From Carya illinoinensis (taxonomy: Eukaryota > Streptophyta > Magnoliopsida > Fagales > Juglandaceae): DNA of 64,000 nucleotides. Of the stretch, positions 11,178 through 22,149 are shown one piece after another. The position numbers and the translations under genes are program-made. The stretch is from positions 15,888,001 through 15,952,000 of the forward strand of contig NC_056755.1 of the NCBI RefSeq assembly GCF_018687715.1, written 5' to 3'. The notes under the pieces were generated by a model, which did not search any database, had not been told where the DNA came from, and saw only the letters and a program-made list of their open reading frames with translations. The stretch's first letter is position 1. Each line of letters starts with the position of its first letter.

Positions 11178-12464
11178 GAAGATTAAAGGAAATCCAGCCA
11201 AATCCAGTAGAGAGAGAACCTCCGACTTCTCTCTAGAAATCCAGCCAACTCAGAACTAGTTTTTTTTTGGGGGGGGGGGGGGGGGGGGACGAAGCTTCGG
11301 CTCCATCCTCCCTTCTCTTCCTCCCTCCTTCTCCTTTTATTTTCTTTATTAGTGGCTGTTTTTTAGATCTGTTTTAGTTCTGTTTTATCTCTAGTTTATG
11401 GTTTTTGGTTTTTTGGTTAAGCTCACGGTGAAGGGCTCTGTATCACCGTGGCTCTTACGCCAAGGCCTTGCCCTCGGCTCAACCCAATACTCCTCTCTCC
11501 GGTCGTATTTGGCGAAGTGTTGTTGTAGAGCGGTGCGGAAGTGTGGGCTGACCTGGTAGAGAGGTTTCGGAGGTCAGTGGTTTGGCCTCGGGTCTTTTGG
11601 GGTGAGTGGCCAGGCGATGGCTCTTGCGGACGGTTTGAGCAGTTGCTCTATTTCTCGAGTTTTAGCAGAGGCAGCATGGGCTGTTTGTGGAGTGCAGAGG
11701 GCCGCTGGAGTGGTTGTTTGGAGTTTCTGGAATGTAGGGGAGGTACCGCCGGGGCGCGACTGAGCGGAGAAATCTCATGGTGCGGCGGGGAGGATGCGGC
11801 GTGGGCTGTCCTCAGAACCAACTTTTGATGAGAGCTTTGCAAGGTTGGGCAAGATATGGGCAGGGAAGATGCAGAGGTTAGAAGGGAAGATGAATGGGCG
11901 GCGGCAGCTGAGTGATGAGATGAAACCCTAACGGGTTGGGCCCCCAAATGCATACACGCCGGGCCTTTAGGCTGGGCCCCTTTTGCTTTACAGCCCATTT
12001 TCTGTTTATTTTATGTATTTGGTATTGTTAGTCTGTTTTAGTTTGTAATTAATATATATAGGCTAGGGTCCCACTCCTCTTTTGGAAGAAGGTGGGTGTT
12101 TGTCCTACTCCTCTTTTTGAGGAAGGTAGGTGTTAGTACTCTTCCTCCTTAGGAGGAGAGAGTGTGGTTGTACTACTCCTCCTTGGGAGGATGGAGCGTG
12201 AGTGTACCTCTCTTCTTCGGAAGAAATGTTGTTTTAGCTCTATTTTAACAGAGCGCTTTCTTTTTTGACTGCTGTCAGGAAAGAAGGTGTAGAAATTTAG
12301 ACAATGTCCGTCACAAAGAAATTTGTTGGCGGGGAAGCTCCTGAGCAGTTGCGTTAGTTGACTTATAGTCTGGTTATTCTGTACTGATAAGTTATAGTTG
12401 TAACTTCGTTTATGAATGAATGCTATGAAGCATATTTCCATAAAAATATATATATATATATATA
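11178..12464 (+). mobile_element. TSD-flanked retroposon (non-LTR/LINE-derived or retrocopy)
   Basis: The insert is bounded by direct repeats of about 17 bp, TATATATGATGTGGTTT, at 11161-11177 and 12465-12481. It ends in CCATAAAAA followed by (AT)n, fitting target-primed reverse transcription. The interior is markedly more GC-rich than the surroundings. It contains a T9-G20 homopolymer block (11260-11288), a GC-rich core (11540-11960) and five imperfect hairpin-like repeats of about 33 bp (12073-12235). No reverse transcriptase or other domain is legible on either strand. It could be a non-autonomous LINE relative, a LINE with a diverged 5' region, or a retrocopied non-coding transcript. Confidence 0.7.
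12073..12235 (+). repeat. Five degenerate 33-bp hairpin repeats inside the retroposon
   Basis: Units start near 12073, 12107, 12138, 12172 and 12206. Each contains an inverted pair such as TCCTCCTTAGGAGGA or TCTTCTTCGGAAGA followed by a G/T-rich linker. Successive units differ, but the arms covary enough to keep the hairpin. Confidence 0.75.
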
Positions 12465-12740
12465 TATATATGATGTGGTTTTGTGAGTGCAAATAATTAA
12501 GCTTATTGATATTCCCTACCGGCCTATAATTACTTGGTTGTGCAAACTGATCAATTGCTTACAACTCTTTTATTGAAATATCCTTATAATTAACCGTATA
12601 TTAATTGCATCATGGAGAAACTTATAGGTACGTGGTATTTATAAGCTTACTAACAAGGTATTGTTCTTTGGAGTTGCCTACTATGATATCCCTACAAGCA
12701 ACAATTGCCATATAAATGGCATTAAACTGGAGACTTAGCC

Positions 12741-13078
12741 CCCCATTTTGGATACTTAAAATATTTCATAATGTCTGTGAATAGTAGTGAAATACTTTGA
12801 GTTAAGATATTTTATTGAATTTTAGAAAATGAGAGAGAAAAAATTGAATAAAATTATTATAAACTTTTATAATTTTTTAATTAAAGTAATTACTTGTTTT
12901 GAAATTTGAAAGAGTATTATTTTTTATGTTTTGTTTAGGAGTTTTGGAAAGTTCTAATGATTAGGTAATGACTAAATAGAAAAAATTAAAGATTTAAAAT
13001 TAAAAGTATGTTGAACGATGTTTGGAAATAAAATATCTAAAACTACTTGAGAATAGTTTAATTAGCATCCAAATCAGC
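12741..13078. mobile_element. MITE-like element
   Basis: Short inverted ends TTTGGATACTTAA (about 12748) and the complement of TTTGGATGCTAATTAA (ending about 13075) enclose about 330 bp of AT-rich DNA with no ORF. AGCCC occurs just outside both ends, but a clean target duplication cannot be fixed. A hAT-type assignment is only a guess. Confidence 0.5.
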
Positions 13079-13116
13079 CCGTACTACTTTAAATTAGTCG
13101 GGTTGATGTTGCCTCA

Positions 13117-13355
13117 TGTGAGAGCTTAACAGAGGAAAGGTTGGATGAATAAAATGTATTTCATTGTCTAACATAAAATGTATACAACGTGTATAGTTTA
13201 TAGAGAACTTTTAGTAACTCTGTTCCTATACATCAGGTATTTGAAAATCAAAAAAATAAAAATAAAACAACTGCAACGTAGACTACATCAGTTACAACAA
13301 TTCTAACAATTTGATTCTGGTAGATCTTTGAATGGTTCAACCTTTATCTCCAATA
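13117..13355 (-). repeat. 3' LTR of Copia-B
   Basis: The 239-bp direct repeat of 17574-17811 begins TGTGAGAGC on the plus strand. It is preceded by the target duplication CCTCA. Confidence 0.93.
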
Positions 13356-16300
13356 CGCCCCCTCAATTGAATGGGCAAATCTTGAACATGAAGGTTGTCA
13401 CGTAAGTATTGAAAGCGAACCGAGGACAGCAGTTTGGTAAGTAAATCAGCAAGCTGATTTTTTGTGGAAAGAAAAGAGACCTGAAGCTTTTTTGCCAAAA
13501 CTTGATCTCTAACATAGTGAAAATCAATTTCAATATGTTTTGTCCGTGCATGAAAAATTCGATTAGAGGATAAATAAGTTGCTCCAATATTATCACACCA
13601 CAATTTTGGACTCGTTAACAAGGGAAGCCGCAGATCAAATAATATTGATTGAATCTAATGTAACTCTTCCGCTGTGTTGGAGAGGGACTTATACTCTGAT
13701 TCGGTGCTGCTACGAGCAAATGTAGGTTGTTGTTTGCAGCTCCAACTGATTAAATTTGAGCCATGAAAAATGCAGTAGGCTCCAACACTGCGTCTATCAT
13801 CTTTATCAGCAGCCCAGTCTGCATCACTGAATCCTTGAAGAGAGTGATCTGAGATATGAGAAATTGAAGTGCATGGCTAACCGTAAACTTTAAATACCTA
13901 AGAATTCATTTGACAGCTTGCCAATGAATGTCTTTAGGTTGATGCATGAATTTGCTAACTCTGTGCACTGCGAAAGAAATATCGGGACGTGTAAATCCCA
14001 AGTAATGTAAAGCACCAACCGTGCTTCTATATAGCTGCGGATTAGAAAAATCGTTGCCATCATATTTAGATAAAGCGCAAGTGATACTCATAGGAGTCAA
14101 ACAAGGCTTGGCATCATGCATGTTTACTCGCTGGAGCAGGTCAACTATATATTTCCATTGAGTCAAATAGAGATTATTGGCATCGAACAAGGTTTCTACA
14201 CCCAAAAAATAGGAAAGTTTGCCTAAATCTTTTACCGAAAAAAATGAGCTCAGCTGCTGAATAAAGCGATCTATCTCAATAGAAGATGTTCCAGTGATGA
14301 TTATATCATCAACATATATAAGTATGAAGATGGAAAAATCATTTTTGTGAAGAGTGAATAAGGATGTATCTGCCTTTGAGCCAACGAACCCCAGGTGTTG
14401 CAATGTTTCGGTAAGTCTGGAAAACCAGGCCCTTGGAGCCTGCTTAAGTCCGTATAAACTCTTTTTTAAACGACAAACATGATTAGGAAAATCAGGGTGA
14501 ACATACCCTTGTGGTTGCTGCATGTAAACTTCTTCATGGAGAGAATTGTGTAAAAATGCATTTTGAATGTCGATCTACTTAATAGGCCATTGCCGTGTAA
14601 CTGCTAAAGATAATAGCAACCGTATAGTTCCAGGCTTAACCACAGGGCTAAAGGTTTCTGTGAAGTCCATACCAGGTTGTTGATGATATCCTTTCGCCAC
14701 CAGTCACGCTTTAAAATGCTCAATGTTGTCGTTTACATGTTTTTTAATTCAGAAGACCCATTTGTTACCAACAAGGTTCTGACTTGGTGTGTGTGGGACA
14801 AGATCCCAAGTACCATTTTTGACAAGAGCATTGAACTCAATATCCATGGCTTCACGCCAATGATGATCCTTAGAGGCTTCAGAAAAACATGTAGGTTCTG
14901 TAGGACAGGAAATATGATTAGATAATAAGCATGCAGGTAGGGGGTATCGAGCTATACCAATGTATAGGGCTTTCAGTTTGAGGGAGTTGGTCTAAGATCT
15001 GCTCAGCGTGTGAGTTGGTTGCTGTCATGGAACTTGCTCAACTGGTCTGGGAAGATATGGAGAGGTATCCGGGATGGGGTCTCCAATAGTAGCACTTGAA
15101 TTTTGAATAGAGGCCCCTGCCGGTGGTGCAGCATCATCCGATCTTAACAAAGATAATTGAATATCCGAAGGGTCTTGATTTTGTGGAAGGATTGGAGGAT
15201 TGGGCAACGAAGTAGGTGGAAGTAGGAGAGGACCTGCATGATGAACTGCAGTAGGTGAACGATAGAGAGAGGATGGGAGGGAAAAAAAAACTCTATTTCG
15301 GGAGGAGGGGATATGGAGGATTCTTTGTGGTATGGGAATAAGGACTCATCAAAAATGACATGGCGTGAGACATATATTTTACCTGTGGCCAAATCAAGAC
15401 ATTTGTAGCCCTAGTGTGATAGACTGTAACCAAGAAAAATACAAGTTTTGGAGCGAAAATCAATTTTATGTTTGTTAAAAGCACGCAAGTTTGGCCAACA
15501 AGCACATCCAAAAACACGCATGAACAAATAATTGGGTTTTTGATTATAAGCCATTTCAAAAGGAGATTTATTGTTTAAAGCTTTGGAAGGAAGACGATTA
15601 ATAATATAACTGGCGGTTAAAAAAGCATCTTCCTAATAAGGTTTTGGTAAATTTGAGTGAGCTAGCAAAACTAAACCCATTTCAACAATTTGAGATGCCG
15701 ACGCTCAACCGAACCCATTTGTTCATGTGTGTAAGGGCAAGCTAAACGATGTTGAACTCCACAGGTCTTGAAATTTTGATTTAACCGTCTATACTCACCC
15801 CCCCAATCCGTTTGAAGAGCCTTAATTTTGGAATCAAAATGTCGTTCAACATAGTGTTGAAATTGAATAAAAGTAGATTCAACATCAGATTTTAATTTCA
15901 AAGGAAAGATCCAAATGAATTTTGTAAAGGCATCCAAAAATAAAAACATAATAGCGAGATCCATAACTAGAAATAACCGAGCTGGTTCCCCTGACATCGG
16001 AATAAATTAATTCAAGGGGTTGGGAAACAAAGTGAGTGGAAGCATAAAAGGGTAAATTATGGCTTTTAGCCATCTCACACTCAGGACAAACTTTATGTCT
16101 AGTATTGGAACCAACAGGTAAATTATTATTATTAAGCACATGTCGAACAGTAATGTAAGAAACATGACCAAGAAAATGGTGCCAGTCAGCAAGAGAGACA
16201 CGAGCACCAACAAATGCAGAAGGAAGACAGCGCTGAAGAGATGGAGAGAAACAGTAAAGGCCATTGGACATAGAACCTTTATGTAGGACGTTCCCCGAGT

Positions 16301-16600
16301 AATCCTTGAGCAGAAAAAATGAACTGTGAAATTCAAAATAAACATGATTATATTGAGAAAATTTTTGAACTGAGAGCAAATTTTTGGTAATTTGTGGGAC
16401 GACGAGAATATTATCAAGTATAAAGGTAGAAGAAGAATTAGATAGAGAAGCAGTTCCAATATGAGTTATAGGCAAACCTGTACCATCACCTATTTGAATT
16501 TGATCATTACCAGAAAATTCATCAGTTTGGATATGCAGATTATTCATGTTGTTGGTCAGATGATGCGTCGCACTAGTGTCGGGAATCCATTCTTGTTCAT
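13337..16600 (-). pseudogene. Copia-B pol remnant: protease, integrase, RT, RNase H
   Basis: From right to left on the minus strand: protease core WIPDTSATHH near 16590 (D-T-S in place of D-S/T-G, probably inactive), the GAG-pre-integrase DWHHFLGHVS motif, and a Cys pair CPECEMAK (about 16070). Then integrase fragments with FTKFIWIFPLK, TDWGGEY and ERRHLKLL (15670-15997). Integrase C-terminal and linker pieces follow to about 15030. RT occupies 13906-14523 with [14 protein letters not shown] and an intact YVDD. RNase H occupies 13337-13621 with CDNIGATYL, HARTKHIEID and the ADLLTKLL tail. Frame breaks near 15990, 15560, 14540 and 13640-13900 prevent any full product. Confidence 0.9.
13356..13366 (-). 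other. Polypurine tract of Copia-B
   Basis: The minus strand reads TTGAGGGGGCG immediately before the 3' LTR. Confidence 0.85.
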
Positions 16601-17524
16601 GTGATTGTTGTGGAGATGGGTTGGAGGCGAAGTTGGCCTATGGATTTGAGCGGGGTGGTGGAGTGTGGAAATGAGGATCAAATCGTTTGTAACAATGGGA
16701 AGCGGTGTGGCCAAGCTTTTCACACAGTTGACATAACAAGGTGCTGTTGGATTTACTTCCACCACGGTAGCCATGGAATGGAGCACATCCCCTACCTCAA
16801 GGAGTAGTGAAGGGGCCACAACTTCGTCCACCTGAAAAATGGGTTTGGTGGCAACATTGGCCGAAGCAGTAGGCAAGGATAAAAGTTGAGTATTATGTAG
16901 AAGGCGAGCCTCACATGTGAGGAGTATGGAATAAAGATCTTTCAATGTGAGGGAATCAACACGGTGAAAGACCAAGGACACAAGTGAAACATACTCTAGA
17001 CCGAGTCCAGGAAGTAAATAAGTGATAATATCATCACACTACAGCGGTTGGCTAGCAATAGATAAGTCATCGGTGAGATGTTTGATCGTCATGAAGTAAT
17101 CAGTAGCAGATTGGCTTCCTTTCCAAAGTGTAGAGAGCTGAGAGCGAACATGAATGGTTTTAGCACAAGATTGGGATGCAAAGGCAGAGAATAACGCCGT
17201 CCAAACTGCAGCAGAGGTGGTGCAATGAGCAACCTGGGCGAGGACCTCTTCTGAGAGAGAAGAATTAATGCAACTAAGGATAAGATTATCTTGAGTTTCC
17301 CAAAAATCATAGGCTGGGTTGGGGGTTAAGGTGCCATTAACGGCAGAAATTGTTTTAGCAGACTGTGGGAGGGTGCCATCAATATAGCCGAAGACTTTCT
17401 GGCCTTTGAGGTAGGGTAGCATGGTAGCTTTCCATGCGGAGTAGTTGGTACGGGTGAGTTTAGTAAGATTGATGGAGGAAGAGGGGTTGAAGGTGGGAAG
17501 GTTGGAGGTTGGTGAGGAAGGCAT
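16556..17524 (-). pseudogene. Copia-B gag remnant
   Basis: The ATG at 17524 opens a frame of 161 codons with the plant Copia gag signature LTRTNYSAWKATMLPYLKG (about residues 21-39), a FWETQDNLILSCI helix and an SATDYFMTIKHLTDDL segment. A stop at 17039 and frameshifts follow. A C-x2-C-x4-H-x4-C zinc knuckle (CQLCEKLGHTASHC) is legible near 16690-16735 in another frame. The N-terminal part is well preserved for a decayed element. Confidence 0.9.
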
Positions 17525-17561
17525 TATGGGAAGGATCAGTGTAGACGTTAGTCGTGTTGGC

Positions 17562-17573
17562 TCTATGATACCA
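17562..17573 (-). other. Primer-binding site of Copia-B
   Basis: The minus strand reads TGGTATCATAGA directly after the 5' LTR, a near match to the initiator-Met tRNA site. Confidence 0.85.
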
Positions 17574-17811
17574 TGTGAGAGCTTAACAGAGGAAAGGTTG
17601 GATGAATAAAATGTATTTCATTGTCTAACATAAAGTGTATATAGCGTGTACAATTTATAGAGAACTTTTAGTAACTCTATTCCTATACATCAAGTATTTG
17701 AAAATAAAAATAAAAAATAAAACAGCTGCAACGTAGACTACATTAGTTACAACAATTCTAACAAACTCGATTCTGGTAGATCTTTGAATGGTTCAACCTT
17801 TATCTCCAATA
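17574..17811 (-). repeat. 5' LTR of Copia-B
   Basis: The 238-bp partner of 13117-13355 is followed by the target duplication CCTCA at 17812-17816. Confidence 0.93.
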
Positions 17812-18452
17812 CCTCATTATAATGTTATATAAATTGAGAAGTTCCCTCCTGGAATATCCCTAAGTAGGAATATTTGGATATCTAAGAGTTTCTGCCCAAT
17901 CTCAAAAGTTTAGAATGAGTGATCAGAGATAGATACAAGAAATGAGCGTTACACATTTATAATTACCGGCCGATTGAGCATTATTAAAGATTCAATAGAT
18001 ACCATACGTATTTACATTTCTTTCACTTATATTGATCAATATAAATCTAAAGTTGGGGTAAAAGTTTTAGGAAATCTGAATCCTTCTAAGCATCCAAAAT
18101 TTTCATAAAAATGACATGATTAAATATTAGGAGATCATGTACTGCTTGGAAGTGGGATTAATGTTGCCTAGCCTGATGATCATTATAATTATAATTATTT
18201 TAGTTAGTAAATGAGCCAAGATATTAATGCTGGCTGTCTATGTTTATGGACGTAGCAGCGCGCTAATGATCATCAACAAGCTTATTTTATTTTAGTCCCC
18301 CTTATATATATAAATATATTCTCCCTACGTACAACACATGATCTTTGTCAAGTAAATTGACCCAACCTCAGAAGATACATTATATATTATTATTCTAAGT
18401 TATAATATGCTAATTAATTAATTCTAGCTAGTGGATATGCAATTTATATATA

Positions 18453-18483
<31 letters not shown>

Positions 18484-18780
18484 TGATCATCATTCGCCCG
18501 TGATATTCCACCCCATATATGCCACTTTTTTATTATTTAAAAATATCTCGATATAAGTTTTCTTTTAAATTAAACTTTTACGTTAAGTTTTTTCTTAAAT
18601 TTGAAGAGACAATTATGCAAATTAAATTGAAAGATTTAAATTAAGTGAACTTCATCATTTTTTATGGAGGAAGCCTTAATATTGCATTGATAGGTTTTAA
18701 AACAGTTATAAGTGTATTGTTTTCTTCATCTAAAAGATGATCGACATGGAACGATCCCAGAAGATCAATTGCAAAGAGAA

Positions 18781-19078
18781 ATGCTACCATACACCCTACA
18801 TTTTTACCACTCAATTTATCCGTTGATGTGGCATCACAATGTGTTGCCAAGTACTGGCTTATTAAAAAAAAAAATTAAAAACACAAATATATATATATAG
18901 AAAAGAGGTAGGGTAGATGGAATATAGGATTTTAGTCTTCATCTTTTTTTTTTTAAGCGCCATTTTGTTTTGAATGTATATATTTTAAACTTTTTTAATA
19001 ATTATAGCCACATGACACTATATATTGTGGTACCACGTCAAGCGGGCAAATTGAGTAATTGTATAAATACCATTATTC
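18781..19078. repeat. Inverted-repeat pair, probable MITE
   Basis: Arms of about 70 bp at 18783-18853 and 19008-19078 are imperfect reverse complements, sharing ACTCAATTT-CCG-TGA-GTGG-ACCACAA in inverted order. The 155-bp spacer is AT-rich. No target duplication was fixed. Confidence 0.5.
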
Positions 19079-20018
19079 AATTGCAAATAATAGTGTAAAC
19101 ATTTTCTATAACAACCCAATTCATGTGACATAATGTATGATTATCTAAATCCTAGGTATTATTCTAGTTAGGACCGATTTATATAGCTAGACACGCATTC
19201 TTGGTACATTCATGTGAACTAGTGGCTTTAAATCAATTGCCAACCTTAGGTACGGTTAGGTCGCCAATCACACACACACACATATATATATACACATATA
19301 GTACTTAACAATTAAAGAACTATTAAAATTAATGTGATTTAAATTTTGGAGTGGTAGATCAAAGGATTATATCCCATACTCAACTTGAAACATAGTAGTA
19401 GGTCTCTTCATTATCTTTCCACGTACTGAAAAGACTTGTCATCATAACCTAAATTGTGAGGATAAAGTAAAAAAGGCCCTAGCAATAAAGATTAGCTATT
19501 AATTACTCTAGAGTACGAATATTTGGTACTCTCAAAGAATGTTTTATATATGAGAAATGTTCTAATGAAATTTAACAAAGAATAATAATAGAAAAGGGTA
19601 TTTTAAAGCATCCATTATTGAATATCCGATATATAGTTTTTATACGTCATACCGCGTATTATATATATTATATATATTTATCAATCGCATGCCCTCCTAA
19701 TTGGTCAGGACTCGATCAGGAGGCTTTTTAATAATATCACTACTTTATACTGTCAAATTAATATTCCTTCTTAAAAAATTAAAAAAATTAAAAACTATAT
19801 GTTCGATTATTCCTGTTTACTTAATATTATATATACCTATTTGAGTGTGTTGGTGGCATGAGCTTGAAAAAATTAATTGAGAGTTTTCCGTTGATCATGA
19901 TCTTCATCTTACTATATTCCTATAATAAAATACGTAGCTAAGAGGCCCGGATATTGGAAAAGAAATGATAATTTCAACTAACAAGATGTAGATTTAAGAT
20001 ATATATATATATATATAT

Positions 20019-20022
<4 letters not shown>

Positions 20023-20072
<50 letters not shown>
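20023..20072. repeat. GA microsatellite
   Basis: An uninterrupted (GA)25 directly follows an (AT)10 run at 19999-20018. Length is likely polymorphic. Confidence 0.97.
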
Positions 20073-20075
<3 letters not shown>

Positions 20076-22149
20076 AAATATGGAAGTTGGCCTTCTTCGG
20101 TCTTGATCAATTGTTAAACATGAAAATATTTTGAGTCGCTTGACCACTTTAAAGGGTAAGAAAATGAATTATCCCAACTTTTTCTTGAAATAGAGAATCG
20201 AGTTGAAACAAGCAAACCGTTGGTGCCTCCAACAGGCAATTAAAGATCATTGTGTCACAAATTTTCAATTCCAGGCCCATAGCTGGTCGGCGAAATGCCA
20301 ATGGTTTAGACCTACCGTTATCGATGGGCGTGCTCTTTAAAGCAATGAACGGTGCAGCTGTGCCGTTGCAAGCAACCTCTAGGCAAAAATCAATCCAATC
20401 ATTTATTTTTAAAATATTTTTATTCCTACTTTTTTTATTATTTTAGAATATTTTTTAAAAATATCAATACATTAATAATCACTTCTTTAATTATTAAATA
20501 AAAAAATTTTAAAAATAAAATAAAATACAAGATGCATCAAAATTAAATAAGGCCACGCCAAAGCATCATTTTGTAAAGTAATTGCAGTTTTTTATTTTTT
20601 ATTTTTAAATATTTTTAAAAAAATATATATACAAATATATTAATATTCACTTTCTTAATCATTATAAAAAATAAATTAAAATACATGAATGGTCAAAATT
20701 AAGAAACAAAATAAATGGACATACTAGCATTTTTCCTATATATATTAATGGTCAAGGAAGTGAATATTAATGGATTAATTATTTTTATTTTTTAAAAATA
20801 TTTAAAACTGTGTAAAAATTGATTAAAAGAAAAAATCAAGAAAAAAATAAAAATAAAAGGTACATTTTGCTGTCATTGGTTCACTTCATCGGTTATGTAT
20901 CGGTTCATGTAGCATGACCCTATTTTAAAATATATTTGACAATTTATGCAGAACAAATGCATACACATGACATATATACATATACATGTATGTGTATATA
21001 TATAGAGAGAGAATAGTGCATGGTACATGTTTTTATAATTTTACGTACAATACTTGTTTGAGAAATTCAAATCTCATAATTTTTAACATATCAATAATTT
21101 AATTGACATATAGAGAATTAGGTATTTTGTAGAAATTTTTCATAATTAGTACAAATAGCAAATCTCATACATAAATATATATACATACATACGTATATAT
21201 GGACACGCGGCCACAAGGCTAAATTGATAAACCATGTGCAAGCGGTTGAAGTAGGATATAATTTGCTTTTGACTTTAGAAAGGAAACATGTTACTAATTA
21301 AATGGGGCGTGACCAGAAATCCGAAAGATTGGTCGGGTTGTCAGAGTTTAGGCCCCGTGATTGAAACGGGAATTGACAGGCAATAATTAAAAGGGCAAGA
21401 ATGAGGATGACCAAGACCAAGTCGCATGAGACAATAAATTATCACATGAATCTAATTATATTTGTTTTGACTAATTGGTACAATGTATGTGACTATTTCT
21501 GTCTTTGTTTGCCGCCACACCTACAACCTCTCCAACTAAATTAACTAACAATTTTACATAACTATAATATATAGAAGAAGAGCATAAAATCTTGTACCTT
21601 GAGCATGCACCAGATCATATTGATCAATCATTTCATAGAATCTTATATAAATTCCCTCCCTTTTTTATTTTATTTTTTATTGTTGTGTTATGTTCAAAGA
21701 ATTGTGGTCCATGTCCAAATATATAATAGCATTTTAGTATGATATTATAACTGGTATTTCGGGACCATTCGGGCTAAAGGGAAAAGAAATACAAGAAATA
21801 AATAAGACGAAGGAAGCTCAAAATGTCGTCTGCATTCGCATACCAAACAACTAGAAGACGCGTAGCGTTTACATATGCATGTGTAGCTTAACTTGTTGAG
21901 GCCAAATACAAGCAAATAAGCGTCTTAATGCCTTGCATGCAACGATTCAAATTGGAAAGGGGATTTTGTACCTAATTGGGCTGGGCTCAGGCCCCTACCG
22001 AATCCCAAGATCCACAATGGGGTGGACCAAGGAATGGCAGAAAGGAAGGCCACGGTAGACCCGTGGAAAGAGAAGATATTCGATAGTTCCCCCAGAAGAG
22101 AGCACATTAATAAGAAAAAGACAGGTTAGAAAATGATTGACCCTAAATG

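Larger units (their letters stand above)
13117..17811 (-). mobile_element. Copia-B: complete, decayed Ty1/Copia element
   Basis: LTRs of 239 bp (13117-13355) and 238 bp (17574-17811) flank gag-pol remnants read on the minus strand. The 5-bp target duplication CCTCA is at 13112-13116 and 17812-17816. The PBS (minus strand TGGTATCATAGAG) abuts the right-hand LTR and a purine tract abuts the left-hand LTR, so the 5' LTR is on the right. By eye the LTRs differ at roughly 5% of sites. All genes carry frameshifts or stops. Confidence 0.95.
17817..22130. other. Long AT-rich intergenic region, no supported gene
   Basis: No coding exon is supported on either strand. It contains GT/AT microsatellites (about 18450-18482), an inverted-repeat pair (18781-19078), CA and AT tracts near 19270-19300, (AT)n followed by (GA)25 at 19999-20072, AT-rich imperfect repeats 20390-20870, and several TATATA tracts near 21000 and 21180. 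The 20-kb side holds ATATTTTTAAAAA-type repeats in both orientations that look like degraded MITEs. The last 200 bases (about 21930-22130) may be leader or LTR of the Ty3 fragment that follows. Confidence 0.5.

Noticed and set aside
11541..11998. Overlapping frames of 95 (+) and 116 (-) codons in the retroposon core
   Set aside because: Both arise from the GC-rich core, show no domain and lie antisense to each other.
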